DNA of 64,000 nt from Clostridiaceae bacterium HFYG-1003 (GCA_024579835.1 CP102060.1:868001-932000); one strand, 5' to 3'. Positions 8,641 through 18,061 are shown, counted from the first letter of the stretch. The notes: generated from the sequence alone by a model not told the origin. Numbers and translations: made by a program.

Positions 8641-9912
8641 ATGCTGATTGATTTCTCAGTTAAAAATTATAAGTGCTTCAAAGACTGGAATACCCTATCG
8701 ATGGAAACAGGAGAAAGGTTAAGAAAATTTGCGGCCTCCAACACATTGACTTCCAGAACGGGTAAGCTGTTGAAAAATGTCATCCTGTTTGGACCGAATG
8801 GTTCGGGGAAAACGAATTTCATGCAGGCCATCTATTCATTGTTCCGGTTGATTAAGTCGCCTACATCGGATTTAAGCGAGGAGCTGCCCTACGTTCCGAA
8901 TGCCCTTTGCGCTGGTTGTCCGGAAGATCCGACATCCTATCGAATCACCTTTGAAATGAAGGGAGTAATCTATTGCTATGAACTGGAGCATGACCGGAAT
9001 CAAATTCTGTTTGAGAAACTAACGTATTGGAAGAATCAAACGGAAGTAGTTCATTTTGAACGAAATTCTGACCAAAACCAGTTTGATGTTCCGGAGAGCC
9101 TGAAAGACATGACCAAAAGAACTCGGGCCAATCGGTTGTTCTTGTCCGTGGCTCAGGACCTGAATGATTTTCATTCATCAAATGTCATGAGCTGGTTCAA
9201 TGATGTGCTATTATTTTATAATGTTCTGCCGAAACAGCAGCGTTTTGGCTTGCTCAGCGACCCGATGATGAAAGAAAAAATGTTGAAATTCCTCAATTAT
9301 TGCGGAATTGATGTTGTTGATCTGGTTGTAAGGACAAGAGAAATCAACACGGATGAAACTTTCAGGAAAGCCATGCAGCTTCTCATTCCGAACGAATCGA
9401 GTCTTCTTAGGGAAAGTATCGAGATGGAAGAATTGTTCATTCTTTACAACCGTTATCATCAAAGTGGTGAGGTTGCAGGAACAGCGGAAATCCCTTTCGA
9501 AAACGAGTCTTCCGGCACCCGAAAGTTGATTATGATAGGATTCATGCTGATCAGCCAAGAGCATCCCAGGGTCATGCTGATGGATGAGTTTGACATTGCG
9601 CTTCACCTGGAACTTTCCAAAGCATTGGTCAAAGTCATCAACTCACCGGAAAATAAGAACCAAATGATCATGAGCAGTCATACTCTGGAGTTAATGGATT
9701 GTGATCTTCGGGTGGACCAGATTTATCTGATGGAGAAAGATTTCAAGGGTTCCTCCAGTGTGTATTCACTATTTGACTTTGAGGATCTCCCGTCTGTGGC
9801 AAGATCCGATATTAAATTTGCCAAAAGATATATCAATGGACAGTTCGGTGCGATGCCGACGATCGAGTCGGATGAAATCTCAAAGGTGCTTTTCGGGGGT
9901 GTGGATGAGTAG
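8641..9912 (+). CDS. AAA_15/RloA-like SMC-type ATPase, candidate phage-defence component
   Basis: A 423-aa ATPase of the COG1106/AAA_15 type. N-terminal MLIDFSVKNYKCFKDW is the typical opening beta hairpin. Walker A is GPNGSGKTN, the signature-like region is ESSGTRKL, Walker B is VMLMDEFD and a switch serine/histidine lies in MSSHTLELMD. The frame opens at 8623 (MVREGN), but the ATG at 8641 has GGAGGG 5 nt upstream. It overlaps the RloB-like gene by 8 bp. Such ATPase plus RloB pairs occur in phage-defence contexts (RloA/RloB near restriction systems, AbiL). Base composition is more AT-rich than pnp or the efflux operon, consistent with transfer. The defence role is inferred from family and pairing. 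Confidence 0.88.
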   Translation: MLIDFSVKNYKCFKDWNTLSMETGERLRKFAASNTLTSRTGKLLKNVILFGPNGSGKTNFMQAIYSLFRLIKSPTSDLSEELPYVPNALCAGCPEDPTSYRITFEMKGVIYCYELEHDRNQILFEKLTYWKNQTEVVHFERNSDQNQFDVPESLKDMTKRTRANRLFLSVAQDLNDFHSSNVMSWFNDVLLFYNVLPKQQRFGLLSDPMMKEKMLKFLNYCGIDVVDLVVRTREINTDETFRKAMQLLIPNESSLLRESIEMEELFILYNRYHQSGEVAGTAEIPFENESSGTRKLIMIGFMLISQEHPRVMLMDEFDIALHLELSKALVKVINSPENKNQMIMSSHTLELMDCDLRVDQIYLMEKDFKGSSSVYSLFDFEDLPSVARSDIKFAKRYINGQFGAMPTIESDEISKVLFGGVDE

Positions 9913-10516
9913 GAAACAGCTGAACCCCCGAAAGTTAAAGAAGAAGATCGTAATCTTCTGTGAAGGGGAGACTGAAAAAAACTATTTTACCATGTTGAGA
10001 AGCAAATATCGTTCTGCTCACATTTCGGTGGAAGGAGCGGGTATCGATATTCAAGTGGGGGAAGGACAGGCTGTAAAACTGGTGGAGCATGCAAAAAGTA
10101 CATTAGAACGAGACGGAAGGTACAAAGGAATTGGAGTTCCCTCGGTGTATGTGGTCTTTGATAAAGACGATGTGACTGATTCTGAAATAACCAAGGCATT
10201 TCGTCTGGCGGAAGGGTATGGATACAAGGTGATGTTCTCCAATGAATGCTTTGAATATTGGATCCTGCTTCATTTTGAAGAAACGAATCATCCACTAAGC
10301 CGGAAGCGCTTGAATCAGCGATTATCAAAACATTTTCTGGTGGACCATTACGACAGGTACAAAGCGGATGCAGACAAATTAGGAAAAATTCTCAAGAACC
10401 GGATAGGATATGCCATGTCAAATCCAGTGAATGAGAAAATGACTGATCCGAATCAAAATCCTTATACAAATGCCAAAGCAGTCATCACGGAGTTGTTTCA
10501 AAGGACGGAATTCTAG
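9905..10516 (+). CDS. RloB-like protein with TOPRIM-type motifs
   Basis: A 203-aa RloB-family protein. IVIFCEGETEKNYF near the N-terminus supplies the TOPRIM-like glutamate, YVVFDKDD the acidic DxD-like motif, and SNECFEYWILLHF is the hallmark RloB segment. The frame is open further upstream, but the ATG at 9905 lies inside the 3' end of the ATPase gene (8-bp overlap), as expected for a coupled pair. The predicted role is a nuclease-type effector controlled by the ATPase, as in AbiL and, by analogy, the PARIS ATPase-TOPRIM systems. No experimental role is visible here. Confidence 0.85.
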   Translation: MSRKQLNPRKLKKKIVIFCEGETEKNYFTMLRSKYRSAHISVEGAGIDIQVGEGQAVKLVEHAKSTLERDGRYKGIGVPSVYVVFDKDDVTDSEITKAFRLAEGYGYKVMFSNECFEYWILLHFEETNHPLSRKRLNQRLSKHFLVDHYDRYKADADKLGKILKNRIGYAMSNPVNEKMTDPNQNPYTNAKAVITELFQRTEF

Positions 10517-10576
10517 TGTCCTGAAGCTGTCGAGTGCGAAAGTAACTGAAACAAAGCAGAGCGGTTTATTCATATG

Positions 10577-10622
10577 AAAAGAAGATGACATCGAACTTGA
10601 TAGCTCGATGTCATCTTCTTTA
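10577..10622. terminator. bidirectional terminator between rloB and the flavoprotein gene
   Basis: A perfect 16-bp stem pairs 10579-10594 with 10605-10620 around a 10-nt loop. It has T-rich ends on both strands (TCTTCTTTAT on plus, TTTTCATATG on minus) and lies between convergent genes. Confidence 0.85.
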
Positions 10623-10737
10623 TCTGTGATGGCTGGGACGATCAGAATGCTCAGATTAAGGGGGCACTTGAGCCTCTGTATTCTTCAGTCCGGTGCAGAT
10701 CCTGGTGTGATCTCATCCAGGGATCCCATCAGGGACA

Positions 10738-12258
10738 TCACTTATTCTTGGCGGCGATCATGCCGGCTACGCGGCCGAAGGTCAGGGACATCTGGATGGA
10801 GGTGCCGCTGGCGGGATATTCCAGGTTATAGAAGCTGCCGTTGGCGACTTCACCGGCGGCATAGAGTCCCGGGATGGGTTTGCCGTCGGCTGTCAGAACC
10901 TGGCAGTCCAGATTGGTCCGAATGCCGGACATGGTGCCGAGAATTGTCGGTTCGACTTTCAGGGCATAATAAGCGGGTTTGTCGATGGGTTTCATGTCCT
11001 TGACGACCTTGCCGAATTCTTTGTCTTCGCCGGAGGCCAGCATCTTGTTATAGGCATCCACCGTGGTTTTCAGGCCGGCGGGATCGATGCCGGCAGCTTT
11101 CGCCAGATCTTCGAGGGTGTCAGCCTTGAAGGCGGAGCCTTTTTCAACGGCCTTGTCCAGCGTTTCGACATAGGTATTGCCGTCAAAGATCAGATAACTG
11201 ATCTGATCGGGCTGCTGGATCAGGGCTTCATAGAAAATCGGGTAGTCAATGGTTTCGTTGACGAAGCGTTTGCCGTCTTTATTCACATACAGATAGGGCA
11301 TCCACATCAGCAGGCAGATTTCCGTCACGTAGGCCGGTTCGCCAATCACTCGACGGAATCCGATGACGCTGCCGTTGCCGATGACGTCGGCTCCTGCTTT
11401 CTTAGCCATGGTCAGGCCATCGCCGGTGTTGCCGGCACTGGCAAAGCTGAAGTCCCCTTCGGCCCGGCTGGCATATTCCTTGATCAGGGCCGGATTGTGA
11501 TCGAATCCGCCGGTGGTGAGCACCACGGCCTTGGCGTTAAACTGCAATTCCTGGCCAGTTTTGGTTTTTGCCTTGACTCCGGTAATTTTTCCATCCGTCT
11601 GAATCAGATCCGTCGCCGGAGTATCCAGGAAGAGTTCCACGCCGCTGGATTTTGCTTTGGCTTCCAGTGGCTGGATGATGCCGGCTCCGCGGTTGGGGGT
11701 GGATACGCCGCGGGCAATGGGGCTGGTTCCGGTGGGATAGGGCTCTCCCAGCTGGACGCCCTGTTCCACCAGCCAGTCGATGGTGCCGCCGGAATTTTCG
11801 GCGACAAACTGCAGGAATTCCTTGTCGTTCTTACCCTGGCCGCGTTCACTCCAATAGTCCACCAGATCATCGACGGAGTCTTTGACGCCGGCTTTCTGAT
11901 GAATCTTGGAGCCTGTGCCGTAGACGATGCCGCCGGACAGGATCGTGCTGCCGCCTGCCATACTTTGCTTCTCCAGCAGAGCTACGGAGGCACCGGCGGC
12001 TTTGGCTTCAATGGCGGCAGCCAGTCCGGCTGCTCCGGCTCCAACTACTACGACGTCAAAGGTCTTGATTTGTGCAGAAGTAGCGGGCGGCTGCGTGGCA
12101 GGCGCTGTGGTGGCCAGAAGCTGAGTAGCGGGAGTGGTGGTGGATGCCTGGGTTGATCCGGCAGTAGTGGTCGGTGTGGTCGGTGTGCATCCGGCCAGCA
12201 GGCCGCTGATCAGCAGCAGACTGACAAGCAGTGAAGAGATTCTTCTTGGTGGTCTCAT
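10738..12258 (-). CDS. lipoprotein flavoprotein of the fumarate/urocanate reductase family
   Basis: A 506-aa secreted FAD protein. A lipoprotein signal ends at Cys24 (SGLLAGC), followed by a Thr/Ala/Pro-rich linker to about residue 65. The FAD-binding Rossmann motif VVVGAGAAGLAAAIEA comes next, then GGSTILSGG, and the C-terminal ASGTSIQMSLTFGRVAG closes the FAD site. The ATG at 12258 has GGGGAGAA upstream and creates the lipobox, so it is preferred over the frame opening at 12459. No FMN-binding (FMN_bind) domain is present, although many extracellular relatives have one. It probably reduces an enoate-like electron acceptor outside the membrane. Substrate and electron donor are unknown. Confidence 0.88.
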   Translation of the reverse strand: MRPPRRISSLLVSLLLISGLLAGCTPTTPTTTAGSTQASTTTPATQLLATTAPATQPPATSAQIKTFDVVVVGAGAAGLAAAIEAKAAGASVALLEKQSMAGGSTILSGGIVYGTGSKIHQKAGVKDSVDDLVDYWSERGQGKNDKEFLQFVAENSGGTIDWLVEQGVQLGEPYPTGTSPIARGVSTPNRGAGIIQPLEAKAKSSGVELFLDTPATDLIQTDGKITGVKAKTKTGQELQFNAKAVVLTTGGFDHNPALIKEYASRAEGDFSFASAGNTGDGLTMAKKAGADVIGNGSVIGFRRVIGEPAYVTEICLLMWMPYLYVNKDGKRFVNETIDYPIFYEALIQQPDQISYLIFDGNTYVETLDKAVEKGSAFKADTLEDLAKAAGIDPAGLKTTVDAYNKMLASGEDKEFGKVVKDMKPIDKPAYYALKVEPTILGTMSGIRTNLDCQVLTADGKPIPGLYAAGEVANGSFYNLEYPASGTSIQMSLTFGRVAGMIAAKNK

Positions 12259-12460
12259 TGATATTTCTCCCCTTTCACTAGTTTGCAGATTGAAGTCATC
12301 AAGTACAGCTGTTGGGTCGAAGGGAGTTCCAGATGGGCCGGAGTGAGGGTTATGAACGGTCAGTGCCGGCAATGGGTCCAAGGCAGTCAGTACGGCAGAA
12401 GAAACGATACAGGATGGCCAATGAGCGACCCGGACAAAGGTGAATAAACATGCAGACAAG

Positions 12461-12500
12461 TTTTCAGAGTGAGAACGGATCTGCCTGGCTCGTCTGAAAA
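12461..12500. repeat. 8-bp inverted repeat upstream of the flavoprotein gene
   Basis: TTTTCAGA (12461-12468) and TCTGAAAA (12493-12500) form an inverted repeat with a 24-nt spacer, in the divergent region between the flavoprotein and ftsK genes. It may be a leader stem or operator; nothing in the sequence decides. The rest of 12259-12755 is noncoding, with an AT-rich core around 12530-12570 holding several TATAAT-like boxes on both strands. Confidence 0.4.
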
Positions 12501-12755
12501 AAGTGTTCAGGCCACGGGGACAGATTGTGTATAAATTAACTATAGTCGCATACTTATAATTAAATTATAACGCTCCGGGAAATCGCATACAATCATTTTT
12601 AGGGGAGCTTTCAGCCCTTGAGCCATTGATTAGTCAAAGAAAAATTGCGGGCGAGCGCACATGGCGCAACGGGGTGCAACTATTCAACGACTGGTTGTGT
12701 TAAAATGTATATTGGTAATATATGGATATCAAAAGAAAGAAGGAGGTGGCAGCCC

Positions 12756-15533
12756 ATGGCGGAAAAGGAACGAAAGCGTCCGGCGGTAAAGCGGCCGGCT
12801 AAGAAGCGGTCCGTGACCAGGCGCGCCACAAAGGCCAGTCAGACAACCAGCCGGTTTTTTGAAGGGTATGGCAATGAAATTACAGGCGTGATCCTGATCG
12901 GTTTTGGCCTGTTGCTCACCGCGGGGATCTTTACGGATCAGACCGGACGGGTGGGGGAGTTCCTGAAGGATCTGGCCATTGCCACATTTGGCAGTTTAGG
13001 GTATTTATTTCCGGTGCTGTTTCTGGCCCTCGGATTTGCCTTTATTTTACGAAAACGAGAATTTTTGATGAACCGGCGCACCCTGGGGATCATCCTGGCT
13101 GTGCTGTCGCTTCTGATTGCTCTGTCAGTGGGGCATATGTATCTGCTGGATTCCCACAGCCTGAGCGACGCTCTGCAGGAAATCTCAGGGCTGCGCGGCA
13201 AGACCCACGGCGGAGTATTCGGCTATTTGCTGGGCTATCCTCTGGTCAAGCTGTTCGGGGAAGTAGGAGCTTACATTTTTTCCGTACTGGGAATCATTCT
13301 GGGCGGCGTCCTGATCTTCAACACCACCCTGTACGACTCGCTTCGGAAAGGACATGAAGTTTCCTCTCAGGTTTCCACGAAGATTTCAAGCTTCCGGGAG
13401 AAGAACAACGAACTGAAAGCGCTGGAAGTCAAACCGGCGGAAGGGATCCGGTCGGTACGTCCGGAGGAATCCATTCCCTCCGCCCGGCGCTTTAAAAATC
13501 AGATTCAGGCAAAACCGAAGTCTGGGCCGGTCGAACGGCCGGCAGCGGAAGAAGCTCAGGGCAAGCTGTCCCTGCCGGCGTTCCTGAATGGACAGCCCCG
13601 GTCAGCCCATCGGCTGGAGGGCACCAAAGTGTCCAGAAGCCGGTTCAACATCGAAGTGCAGCCTAGAGCGGCTTCGCCCGGCAAAAAAACCACCGTTGCT
13701 TCGGGGACACCCCCTGCCGGCGAAGCCGCTGTCCAGAACCCGATTACGGTGCCGTACCTGGAGAGCTGGAATAAGGTCCGCGATGAGAAGAATCCGCGGC
13801 CGGACTCAACCGATCCCAAGGGAACGCCGATTGGTGGTGAATCGGAGGAAGCCTTCGAGCGGGTGTTCGGCAACGGCCCGACAGCCTCTTCGGATTCGGC
13901 TGGCGATGGATTTGAGGCGAGTGCCAAACCGGGAACATCAGCCAACGCTGATGCTGACCCAGCAGCAGAAGGGGCTGATCCGCAGCCGGATTCTCTGACC
14001 GAACAGGAATTCTCCGATTACCGCAGAAAAAAGCTGTCGGCGACGGACAAGCCAAAGTCCGACAAGGGCCGGCAGATTGCCATGGAAGAACCTAAGAGCG
14101 CGGCCCGACCGGTCTACAAGTATCCGGGCGTCGCGCTGCTGAAGGAGAACATGCGGGGCATGATGGACGAAGAAGATCATCATGAAATCCTGGAAAATGC
14201 CCGCAAGCTGCAGGATACTCTGGCGACGTTCGGCGTGGACGCCCGGGTGATTGATGTCAGCAAGGGGCCGTCGGTCACGCGCTATGAAATGCAGCTTAAG
14301 GCCGGCATCAAGGTCAGCAAGGTGACCAATCTGTCGGACGACATCGCGCTGGGGCTGGCTGCTACGGGCGTGCGCATCGAAGCACCGATCCCGGGCAAGG
14401 CGGCAGTAGGCATTGAGATTCCGAACAAGGAAACTGTGCCGGTGTTCCTGCGGGAGGTCATCGATTCTGAAAAGTTCACCCGCAGTACGCAGAAACTGGC
14501 CATGGGGCTGGGCAAGGATATTTCCGGGGACATCATCATCGGAGACATTGCCAAATTCCCCCATGTGCTCATCGCCGGAGCCACCGGCTCGGGCAAATCG
14601 GTCTGCATCAATGCGCTGATTGTTTCGCTGCTGTATAAATACACCCCGGAGGAGGTCCGCCTGATTATGGTGGATCCCAAGATGGTGGAGCTGTCCGTGT
14701 ACAACGGCATCCCGCATCTTTTGATCCCGGTGGTGACGGATCCCAAAAAAGCGGCCGGCGCCCTGAACTGGGCGGTCAATGAAATGACCCGGCGCTATGA
14801 CCTGTTCAATACTCATTCCGTCCGCAACATTGAAGGGTATAATGATCTGAAGGCCAAGGGCAAAATCGAGGAGAAGCTGCCCTACATCGTCATTATTGTC
14901 GATGAGCTGGCGGACCTGATGATGGTTGCCGCCGGCGAAGTGGAAAGCTACATCGCCCGACTTGCGCAGATGGCCCGGGCAGCGGGCATGCACCTGGTCA
15001 TCGCGACGCAGCGGCCGTCGGTGGATGTCATCACCGGCGTGATCAAGGCCAACATTCCGTCGCGCATTTCCTTTGCGGTATCCTCCTATGTGGACTCCAA
15101 GACGATCCTGGATCAGGGCGGCGCGGAAAAGCTTCTGGGCAAGGGCGACATGCTCTACTCGCCCATGGGCGCCCATAAACCCAAGCGGGTGCAGGGAGCC
15201 TTTATCAGTGAAGAAGAAGTGGAGGCCATCGTGGCCCATATCAAGGTTGTGGAGTCGGAAGTCCGCTATGATGAATCGATTATCGAGCACATTGAAAAGG
15301 GCGGTTCCGGCACAAACGGAGCGGACGAGGAATCGGATGATCTGTTCGAGGAAGCCGTGCGTATCGTCATGGAATACAATCAGGCATCGACATCGTTCCT
15401 GCAGCGGCGCATGCGGATCGGCTACAACCGGGCCGCCCGGATCATGGATGATCTGGAGCAGCGCGGCGTTATCTCCGGCCCGGACGGAGCCAAGCCCCGC
15501 CGGGTGCTTTGGACTTCGGACGACATGCTGTAA
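12756..15533 (+). CDS. ftsK: FtsK/SpoIIIE DNA translocase
   Basis: A 925-aa septal DNA pump. A basic N-terminus and four membrane helices span about residues 40-200. A variable Pro/Ala/Glu-rich linker runs to about 450. An alpha/beta motor follows with Walker A AGATGSGKS near 609 and Walker B IIVDELADLM. A C-terminal winged-helix gamma domain (SFLQRRMRIGYNRAARIMDD) reads KOPS/SRS-type sequences. The frame opens at 12645, but the ATG at 12756 has AAGGAGGTGG 7 nt upstream and starts a typical Lys/Arg-rich N-terminus. It moves chromosomal DNA through the closing septum at division or sporulation. rimO follows after about 45 bp. Confidence 0.95.
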   Translation: MAEKERKRPAVKRPAKKRSVTRRATKASQTTSRFFEGYGNEITGVILIGFGLLLTAGIFTDQTGRVGEFLKDLAIATFGSLGYLFPVLFLALGFAFILRKREFLMNRRTLGIILAVLSLLIALSVGHMYLLDSHSLSDALQEISGLRGKTHGGVFGYLLGYPLVKLFGEVGAYIFSVLGIILGGVLIFNTTLYDSLRKGHEVSSQVSTKISSFREKNNELKALEVKPAEGIRSVRPEESIPSARRFKNQIQAKPKSGPVERPAAEEAQGKLSLPAFLNGQPRSAHRLEGTKVSRSRFNIEVQPRAASPGKKTTVASGTPPAGEAAVQNPITVPYLESWNKVRDEKNPRPDSTDPKGTPIGGESEEAFERVFGNGPTASSDSAGDGFEASAKPGTSANADADPAAEGADPQPDSLTEQEFSDYRRKKLSATDKPKSDKGRQIAMEEPKSAARPVYKYPGVALLKENMRGMMDEEDHHEILENARKLQDTLATFGVDARVIDVSKGPSVTRYEMQLKAGIKVSKVTNLSDDIALGLAATGVRIEAPIPGKAAVGIEIPNKETVPVFLREVIDSEKFTRSTQKLAMGLGKDISGDIIIGDIAKFPHVLIAGATGSGKSVCINALIVSLLYKYTPEEVRLIMVDPKMVELSVYNGIPHLLIPVVTDPKKAAGALNWAVNEMTRRYDLFNTHSVRNIEGYNDLKAKGKIEEKLPYIVIIVDELADLMMVAAGEVESYIARLAQMARAAGMHLVIATQRPSVDVITGVIKANIPSRISFAVSSYVDSKTILDQGGAEKLLGKGDMLYSPMGAHKPKRVQGAFISEEEVEAIVAHIKVVESEVRYDESIIEHIEKGGSGTNGADEESDDLFEEAVRIVMEYNQASTSFLQRRMRIGYNRAARIMDDLEQRGVISGPDGAKPRRVLWTSDDML

Positions 15534-15577
15534 ATGAACTGCTGCCAGGCAGCGGTGTGTAACATAAGACAACCTAA

Positions 15578-17011
15578 GTGAAAATTATTCAAAGAAAGCG
15601 GGGCATCAGCCATCCTATGATCCGAACAGACTTTTCAATCAGTCAGAAAAACGAGAAAGAATTTACGCCCGGCCAGGGCTACAAGCTGGCACTGGTCAGC
15701 CTGGGCTGCGACAAGAACCGGGTGGACTCTGAAATTATGCTGGGTTCGCTGGGGCAGAAATATCAGATGACCGAGGAACCCATGGAAGCCGACATCATCA
15801 TTGTCAATACCTGCGGCTTCATCGACGCGGCCAAGGAAGAATCCATCAATACCATTCTGGAAATGGCCCGGTTCAAAACCGAAGGCAGCTGCAAGCTGCT
15901 GATGGCCACAGGCTGTCTGACGCAGCGCTACGGCGAGGAGCTTCTGGGCGAAATGCCGGAACTGGACGTCATCCTGGGTGTCAACAGCTACGGCAAACTC
16001 GATGAATACGTGGAACGATTCATTGTGGACCGGCAGCGCATTATTGACACAGCCTGGTCGGACGTGGGCGTCAATGACGGCCGGCGTCTGCTGACCACCA
16101 ATTTCGGCTCGACGGCGTATGTCCGGATCGGCGAAGGCTGCGACAACAACTGCACCTACTGCATCATTCCCAAGATCCGCGGCTCTTACCGCTCGCGCAG
16201 CCGGGAGGACATCCTCCGGGAAGTGGAGACACTGGCGAAGGCGGGGGTCCGGGAGATTATCGTCATCGCTCAGGACATCACGATGTACGGACGGGATACC
16301 GAAGGCCGCCAGACACTCCATGAACTGCTTCAGGCCATGGACCGGGTGGAGGGAATTCACTGGATTCGCCTGATGTACATGTATCCGGAAGGCATCTATG
16401 AGGAGCTGCTCCAGACCATCGCCGGATCCCCCCGGATCCTGAACTATTTCGATATGCCGATTCAGCAGATTTCTGATACCGTCCTGCGGCGCATGGGCCG
16501 GCGGACCAGCCGGGCGGCCATTGAAGGCATCATCCGGCGCATCCGTGAGCTGATGAGCGATGCGGTGATCCGGACTTCCCTGATTACCGGATTCCCCGGG
16601 GAATCCGAAGAGGAGTTCGAGGAGATGAAAGCGTGGCTGGCTCAGATGCAGCTGGAAAAAGTCGGTGTGTTCCCCTATTCCAAGGAAGAGGGCACCCCGG
16701 CCTGGCACATGAAGGGCCAGCTGAAGGATTCTGTCAAGAAAAAGCGGCGGGGCGAGCTGATGCTGGTTCAGCAGCAAGTATCCCTGGCCAAGAATCAGGC
16801 GAAGATCGGCCGGACCTATGAGGTTCTGGTTGAAGGCCGGAACGAAGACGGCTTTACCGGGCGCTGCTTTGAAATGGCCCCTGAAATTGACGGAGAAGTG
16901 CTGATCCGCTCCGACAAGGAACTGATCGCCGGAACCTTTGTGAATGTCCGCATTACCGATGCCCTGGAATATGATTTGATAGGAGAGATTGATCATGAAT
17001 CTGGCAAATAA
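15578..17011 (+). CDS. rimO: ribosomal protein S12 methylthiotransferase RimO
   Basis: A 477-aa radical-SAM enzyme that adds a methylthio group to the conserved aspartate of ribosomal protein S12. The N-terminal UPF0004 cluster cysteines lie in SLGCDKN, NTCGFID and ATGCLTQ. The radical-SAM CxxxCxxC is Cys188, Cys192 and Cys195 (EGCDNNCTYC), and a C-terminal TRAM domain covers about 405-475. The S12-specific NTCGFIDAAKEES motif separates it from MiaB. The start is uncertain: the frame opens at GTG 15578, an ATG lies at 15617, and neither has a strong ribosome binding site. The gene overlaps pgsA by 17 bp. Confidence 0.95.
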   Translation: MKIIQRKRGISHPMIRTDFSISQKNEKEFTPGQGYKLALVSLGCDKNRVDSEIMLGSLGQKYQMTEEPMEADIIIVNTCGFIDAAKEESINTILEMARFKTEGSCKLLMATGCLTQRYGEELLGEMPELDVILGVNSYGKLDEYVERFIVDRQRIIDTAWSDVGVNDGRRLLTTNFGSTAYVRIGEGCDNNCTYCIIPKIRGSYRSRSREDILREVETLAKAGVREIIVIAQDITMYGRDTEGRQTLHELLQAMDRVEGIHWIRLMYMYPEGIYEELLQTIAGSPRILNYFDMPIQQISDTVLRRMGRRTSRAAIEGIIRRIRELMSDAVIRTSLITGFPGESEEEFEEMKAWLAQMQLEKVGVFPYSKEEGTPAWHMKGQLKDSVKKKRRGELMLVQQQVSLAKNQAKIGRTYEVLVEGRNEDGFTGRCFEMAPEIDGEVLIRSDKELIAGTFVNVRITDALEYDLIGEIDHESGK

Positions 17012-17585
17012 GCTGACACTGTTCCGGATCGTGCTGATCCCCGTGTTCATCCTGTTCATGTCCTTTGAATTCATCCCGCACTGGGCCATGCTGTCCCTCA
17101 TCGTCTTCGCAGTGGCGTCTATTACCGATCACCTGGACGGCCGCATTGCCCGCAAGCACAATCTCATCACCAACTTCGGCATTTTCATGGATCCCTTTGC
17201 CGACAAGCTCCTGGTTACATCTGCCATCATTATGCTGGTAGCCCGGGAACTGGTTCCGGCCTGGATCGCCATTGTCATCATCGCCCGCGAGTTCGCCGTC
17301 TCCGGCCTGCGCACCATCGCCGCCAATGAGGGCAACGTCATCTCAGCCTCCAACCTGGGCAAGCTCAAGACGACCCTGCAGATGGTTGCGGTGATCATGA
17401 TGCTCCTCAAGCTCATCATCCACACCGACGCCTGGTTTTTACCAGTCAAAAACTGGCTGGAAACCAATGCTCAGATCCTGTGGCTACTGCCTGATGTGGT
17501 GATGTATGCCGCCGCTTTCATGACCATCTACTCCGGGGTTGACTACTTTATGAAGGGCTGGTCCAACATCGATCCCAGCAAGTAA
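16995..17585 (+). CDS. pgsA: CDP-diacylglycerol--glycerol-3-phosphate 3-phosphatidyltransferase
   Basis: A 196-aa integral membrane enzyme making phosphatidylglycerol phosphate from CDP-diacylglycerol and glycerol 3-phosphate. The CDP-alcohol phosphotransferase motif D-x2-D-G-x2-A-R-x8-G-x3-D-x3-D is complete (DHLDGRIAR through GIFMDPFADK). About five membrane segments are visible. The ATG at 16995 has AGGAGA upstream; the TTG at 16989 does not. It overlaps the end of rimO, an adjacency common in Firmicutes, so the two are translationally coupled. Confidence 0.95.
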   Translation: MNLANKLTLFRIVLIPVFILFMSFEFIPHWAMLSLIVFAVASITDHLDGRIARKHNLITNFGIFMDPFADKLLVTSAIIMLVARELVPAWIAIVIIAREFAVSGLRTIAANEGNVISASNLGKLKTTLQMVAVIMMLLKLIIHTDAWFLPVKNWLETNAQILWLLPDVVMYAAAFMTIYSGVDYFMKGWSNIDPSK

Positions 17586-17595
17586 TACAGCTGCA

Positions 17596-17795
17596 CCTGG
17601 TGACTCATGAGACGGAAGATCCAAGAGACGGATGATCCAAGAATGAGATAATCCATGGTGCAAATAATCCACCGCCAAAAAAGAGCCCATCAAACCAATG
17701 AACCAAGTATTCCAATATCCAGCAAGCGAATGACTCGTTACCCGAATGACCCTATGCGAATGACCCGTTACGGGAATGACTTAGCATGCAGATGA
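17596..17795. repeat. degenerate 13-17 bp intergenic repeats behind pgsA
   Basis: Two adjoining runs of imperfect repeats. At about 17600-17690 units contain GATCCAAGAG- or AATCCA-like cores (GAGACGGAAGATCCAA, GAGACGGATGATCCAA). At 17727-17790 units share the core CGAATGAC (four copies). The array fills most of the space between the pgsA stop and its terminator. Confidence 0.6.
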
Positions 17796-17828
17796 TCCAG
17801 TCATCACCTGAGTGTTGGGTCATTTTTG
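17792..17828 (+). terminator. intrinsic terminator after pgsA
   Basis: ATGATCCA (17792-17799) pairs with TGGGTCAT (17816-17823) with one G-T pair, followed by TTTTTG. It probably ends the ftsK-rimO-pgsA unit. Confidence 0.7.
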
Positions 17829-17896
17829 TACCAAGGCGTCCGCCACCATCCAGACAGGTGATCAAATGAGAAAATGATGCATCATGCCGGGAGCAT

Positions 17897-17922
17897 TTGA
17901 AAAGGGGTGGTCCCGGTATAAT
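17897..17922 (+). promoter_or_regulatory. possible promoter upstream of the GlsB-like gene
   Basis: A perfect TATAAT at 17917-17922 and TTGAAA at 17897-17902, but the spacer is only 14 bp. The -10 is credible; the -35 is doubtful. The transcript would have a leader of about 130 nt. Confidence 0.4.
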
Positions 17923-18061
17923 GGTCCGTGATAAAGAAGTTTCATGTCTTTGATGAATATTTTATAAAATAATATTTAAATGTCTTGGATTTCGGGCCAA
18001 TGAAAATGAAAGCTGATAGACTTTTGATAGACAGAAAATTTTTCATTGGGAGGAAGAAGAA

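Noticed and set aside
13938-15572. 544-codon minus-strand frame opposite ftsK
   Set aside because: Mirror of the ftsK motor codons; composition rich in His, Arg and Asp, with no domain.
15635-17101. 488-codon minus-strand frame opposite rimO
   Set aside because: Antisense to a gene with all radical-SAM motifs; no family features or start site of its own.
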